From an uncultured Dehalococcoidia bacterium (GTDB lineage: Bacteria > Chloroflexota > Dehalococcoidia > Tepidiformales > Tepidiformaceae), in the NCBI GenBank assembly GCA_937864275.1, contig CALMIW010000328.1, positions 1-5,207 of the forward strand: 5,207 nt of DNA. Direction: 5' to 3'. Below the pieces are notes generated by a model. The model did not search any database and had not been told where the DNA came from. It saw nothing but the letters and a program-made list of their open reading frames with translations. Every line of letters begins with the position of its first letter. Position 1 is the stretch's first letter. Below are positions 4,585-5,207 of the stretch, piece after piece. A program made the position numbers and the translations under genes.

Positions 4585-5207
4585 CTACGGTGTGTAGCTC
4601 AGGCCCACCTGTTCGAGGAAGCCGGAGAGGTCCTTCTCGTAGAGCTCGCCCCGGCGGGTGGCGCGGAGGATGCCTTCCTTATCGATGAAAAAGCTGACCG
4701 GGACGCCGCCGCTGGTGCGGTAGTGTTCGGCCACGGAGCCGGAGGCATCGAGGACTGCCGGGTAGGTCGCACCGAAGTCGTCCAGGATCGAAGTCGCGGC
4801 GGCGCTGGATTCGAGGAAATCGACGCCCAGGACGACGAGGTCGTCTTCGAGCGCTTCCTGCGCCTTGATGAGCGCCGGTATCTCGTTCTTGCAGGGGCCG
4901 CACCAGCTCGCGTACCAGTTCACGATGACGGCCTTGCCCCGGAAGTCCGAGAGTTTGATGACCTTTGAGGTGTCGCGCGCGTCCACGAGCGCGAAGTCGG
5001 GCGCTTTTTCGCCTTCCTTCGGACGGTTGGGGTCGATGGGGCCGGTGTTCGGGTAGGGGTTCTCGAGGCCGAGGTCGCTGAGGTCCGGCTCATCGTCGCC
5101 GCCACTGGAGACGAACAGGTAGGCTCCGACGCCGATCGCCAGCACCAGGGCGCCGGCGAGCGCCAGGTAGCCGAGCATCGAGCGGGCGGGCGCGGGGGTT
5201 TCTGCCG
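4585..5207 (-). CDS. Membrane-anchored TlpA/ResA-type thioredoxin protein, 5' end probably cut
   Basis: This is a thiol-disulfide oxidoreductase of the AhpC/TSA-Redoxin (TlpA-like) type, anchored in the membrane with its catalytic domain outside the cytoplasm, where such proteins reduce or form disulfides, for instance in cytochrome c maturation. Counting from ATG 5176-5178, residues 5-23 form one transmembrane helix (LALAGALVLAIGVGAYLFV). A polar, Pro/Asp-rich linker runs to about residue 55, then KAPDFALVD and the active site WYASWCGPCKNEIP with Cys93/Cys96. Later come DLVVLGVDF and the cis-Pro160 segment GGVPVSFFID. The frame stays open to the window edge (AETPAPARS precedes the Met) and no ribosome binding site precedes that ATG, so the true start is probably outside the window. 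If ATG 5178 is the start, the protein has 197 aa. It ends 154 nt before the cyclase gene. Confidence 0.88.
   Translation of the reverse strand, partial: AETPAPARSMLGYLALAGALVLAIGVGAYLFVSSGGDDEPDLSDLGLENPYPNTGPIDPNRPKEGEKAPDFALVDARDTSKVIKLSDFRGKAVIVNWYASWCGPCKNEIPALIKAQEALEDDLVVLGVDFLESSAAATSILDDFGATYPAVLDASGSVAEHYRTSGGVPVSFFIDKEGILRATRRGELYEKDLSGFLEQVGLSYTP

Noticed and set aside
1..5207. Mobile elements, CRISPR repeats, tRNA or rRNA genes, toxin-antitoxin or defence genes
   Set aside because: No terminal repeats, transposase motifs, spaced repeat arrays, cloverleaf sequences or defence-type domains were seen on reading both strands.

Overview
This is a GC-rich bacterial window of ordinary chromosomal character. 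It has tightly packed genes on both strands, short intergenic gaps, GTG and TTG starts, and no sign of mobile DNA, RNA genes or CRISPR. The high GC and the style of the proteins (Lgt, a CRP-type operator with a lone class III cyclase, a short crotonase, an anchored TlpA-like protein) fit something like Chloroflexota or another high-GC, aerobic, possibly soil or hot-water lineage. That placement is an impression, not a demonstration.

Layout. (1) 1-677, plus strand: the 3' third of lgt (lipoprotein diacylglyceryl transferase), followed after a single stop and one codon, in the same frame, by a small glutaredoxin-like protein. (2) 674-1534, minus strand: a LysR-type regulator, overlapping the glutaredoxin gene tail to tail by 4 bp. 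(3) 1535-1703: a divergent control region with a conspicuous AT-rich patch. (4) 1704-3869, plus strand: a probable operon of a UbiE/YcgJ-like SAM methyltransferase, a Nudix hydrolase and an enoyl-CoA hydratase/isomerase-family protein. (5) 3891-4430, minus strand: a stand-alone class III nucleotidyl cyclase domain, convergent with the crotonase gene. (6) 4431-4584: a control region with a perfect CRP-type operator. (7) 4585 to the right edge, minus strand: a membrane-anchored TlpA/ResA-type thioredoxin, probably cut by the window edge.

How the parts may work together. The LysR regulator probably controls itself and perhaps the divergent methyltransferase operon. The crotonase has non-acidic residues at both positions of the usual hydratase glutamates, and its Shine-Dalgarno sequence is buried in a UUCG hairpin. 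The most interesting signal is at the cyclase: TGTGA-N6-TCACA, embedded in an 11-bp perfect inverted repeat, lies about 41.5 bp upstream of a plausible start site of the cyclase gene. This suggests a cyclic-nucleotide feedback loop in which a CRP-family regulator controls a cyclase gene. The cyclase itself departs from the canonical active site at two positions. I found no clear new multi-gene system; the noteworthy material is regulatory and at the level of active-site residues.
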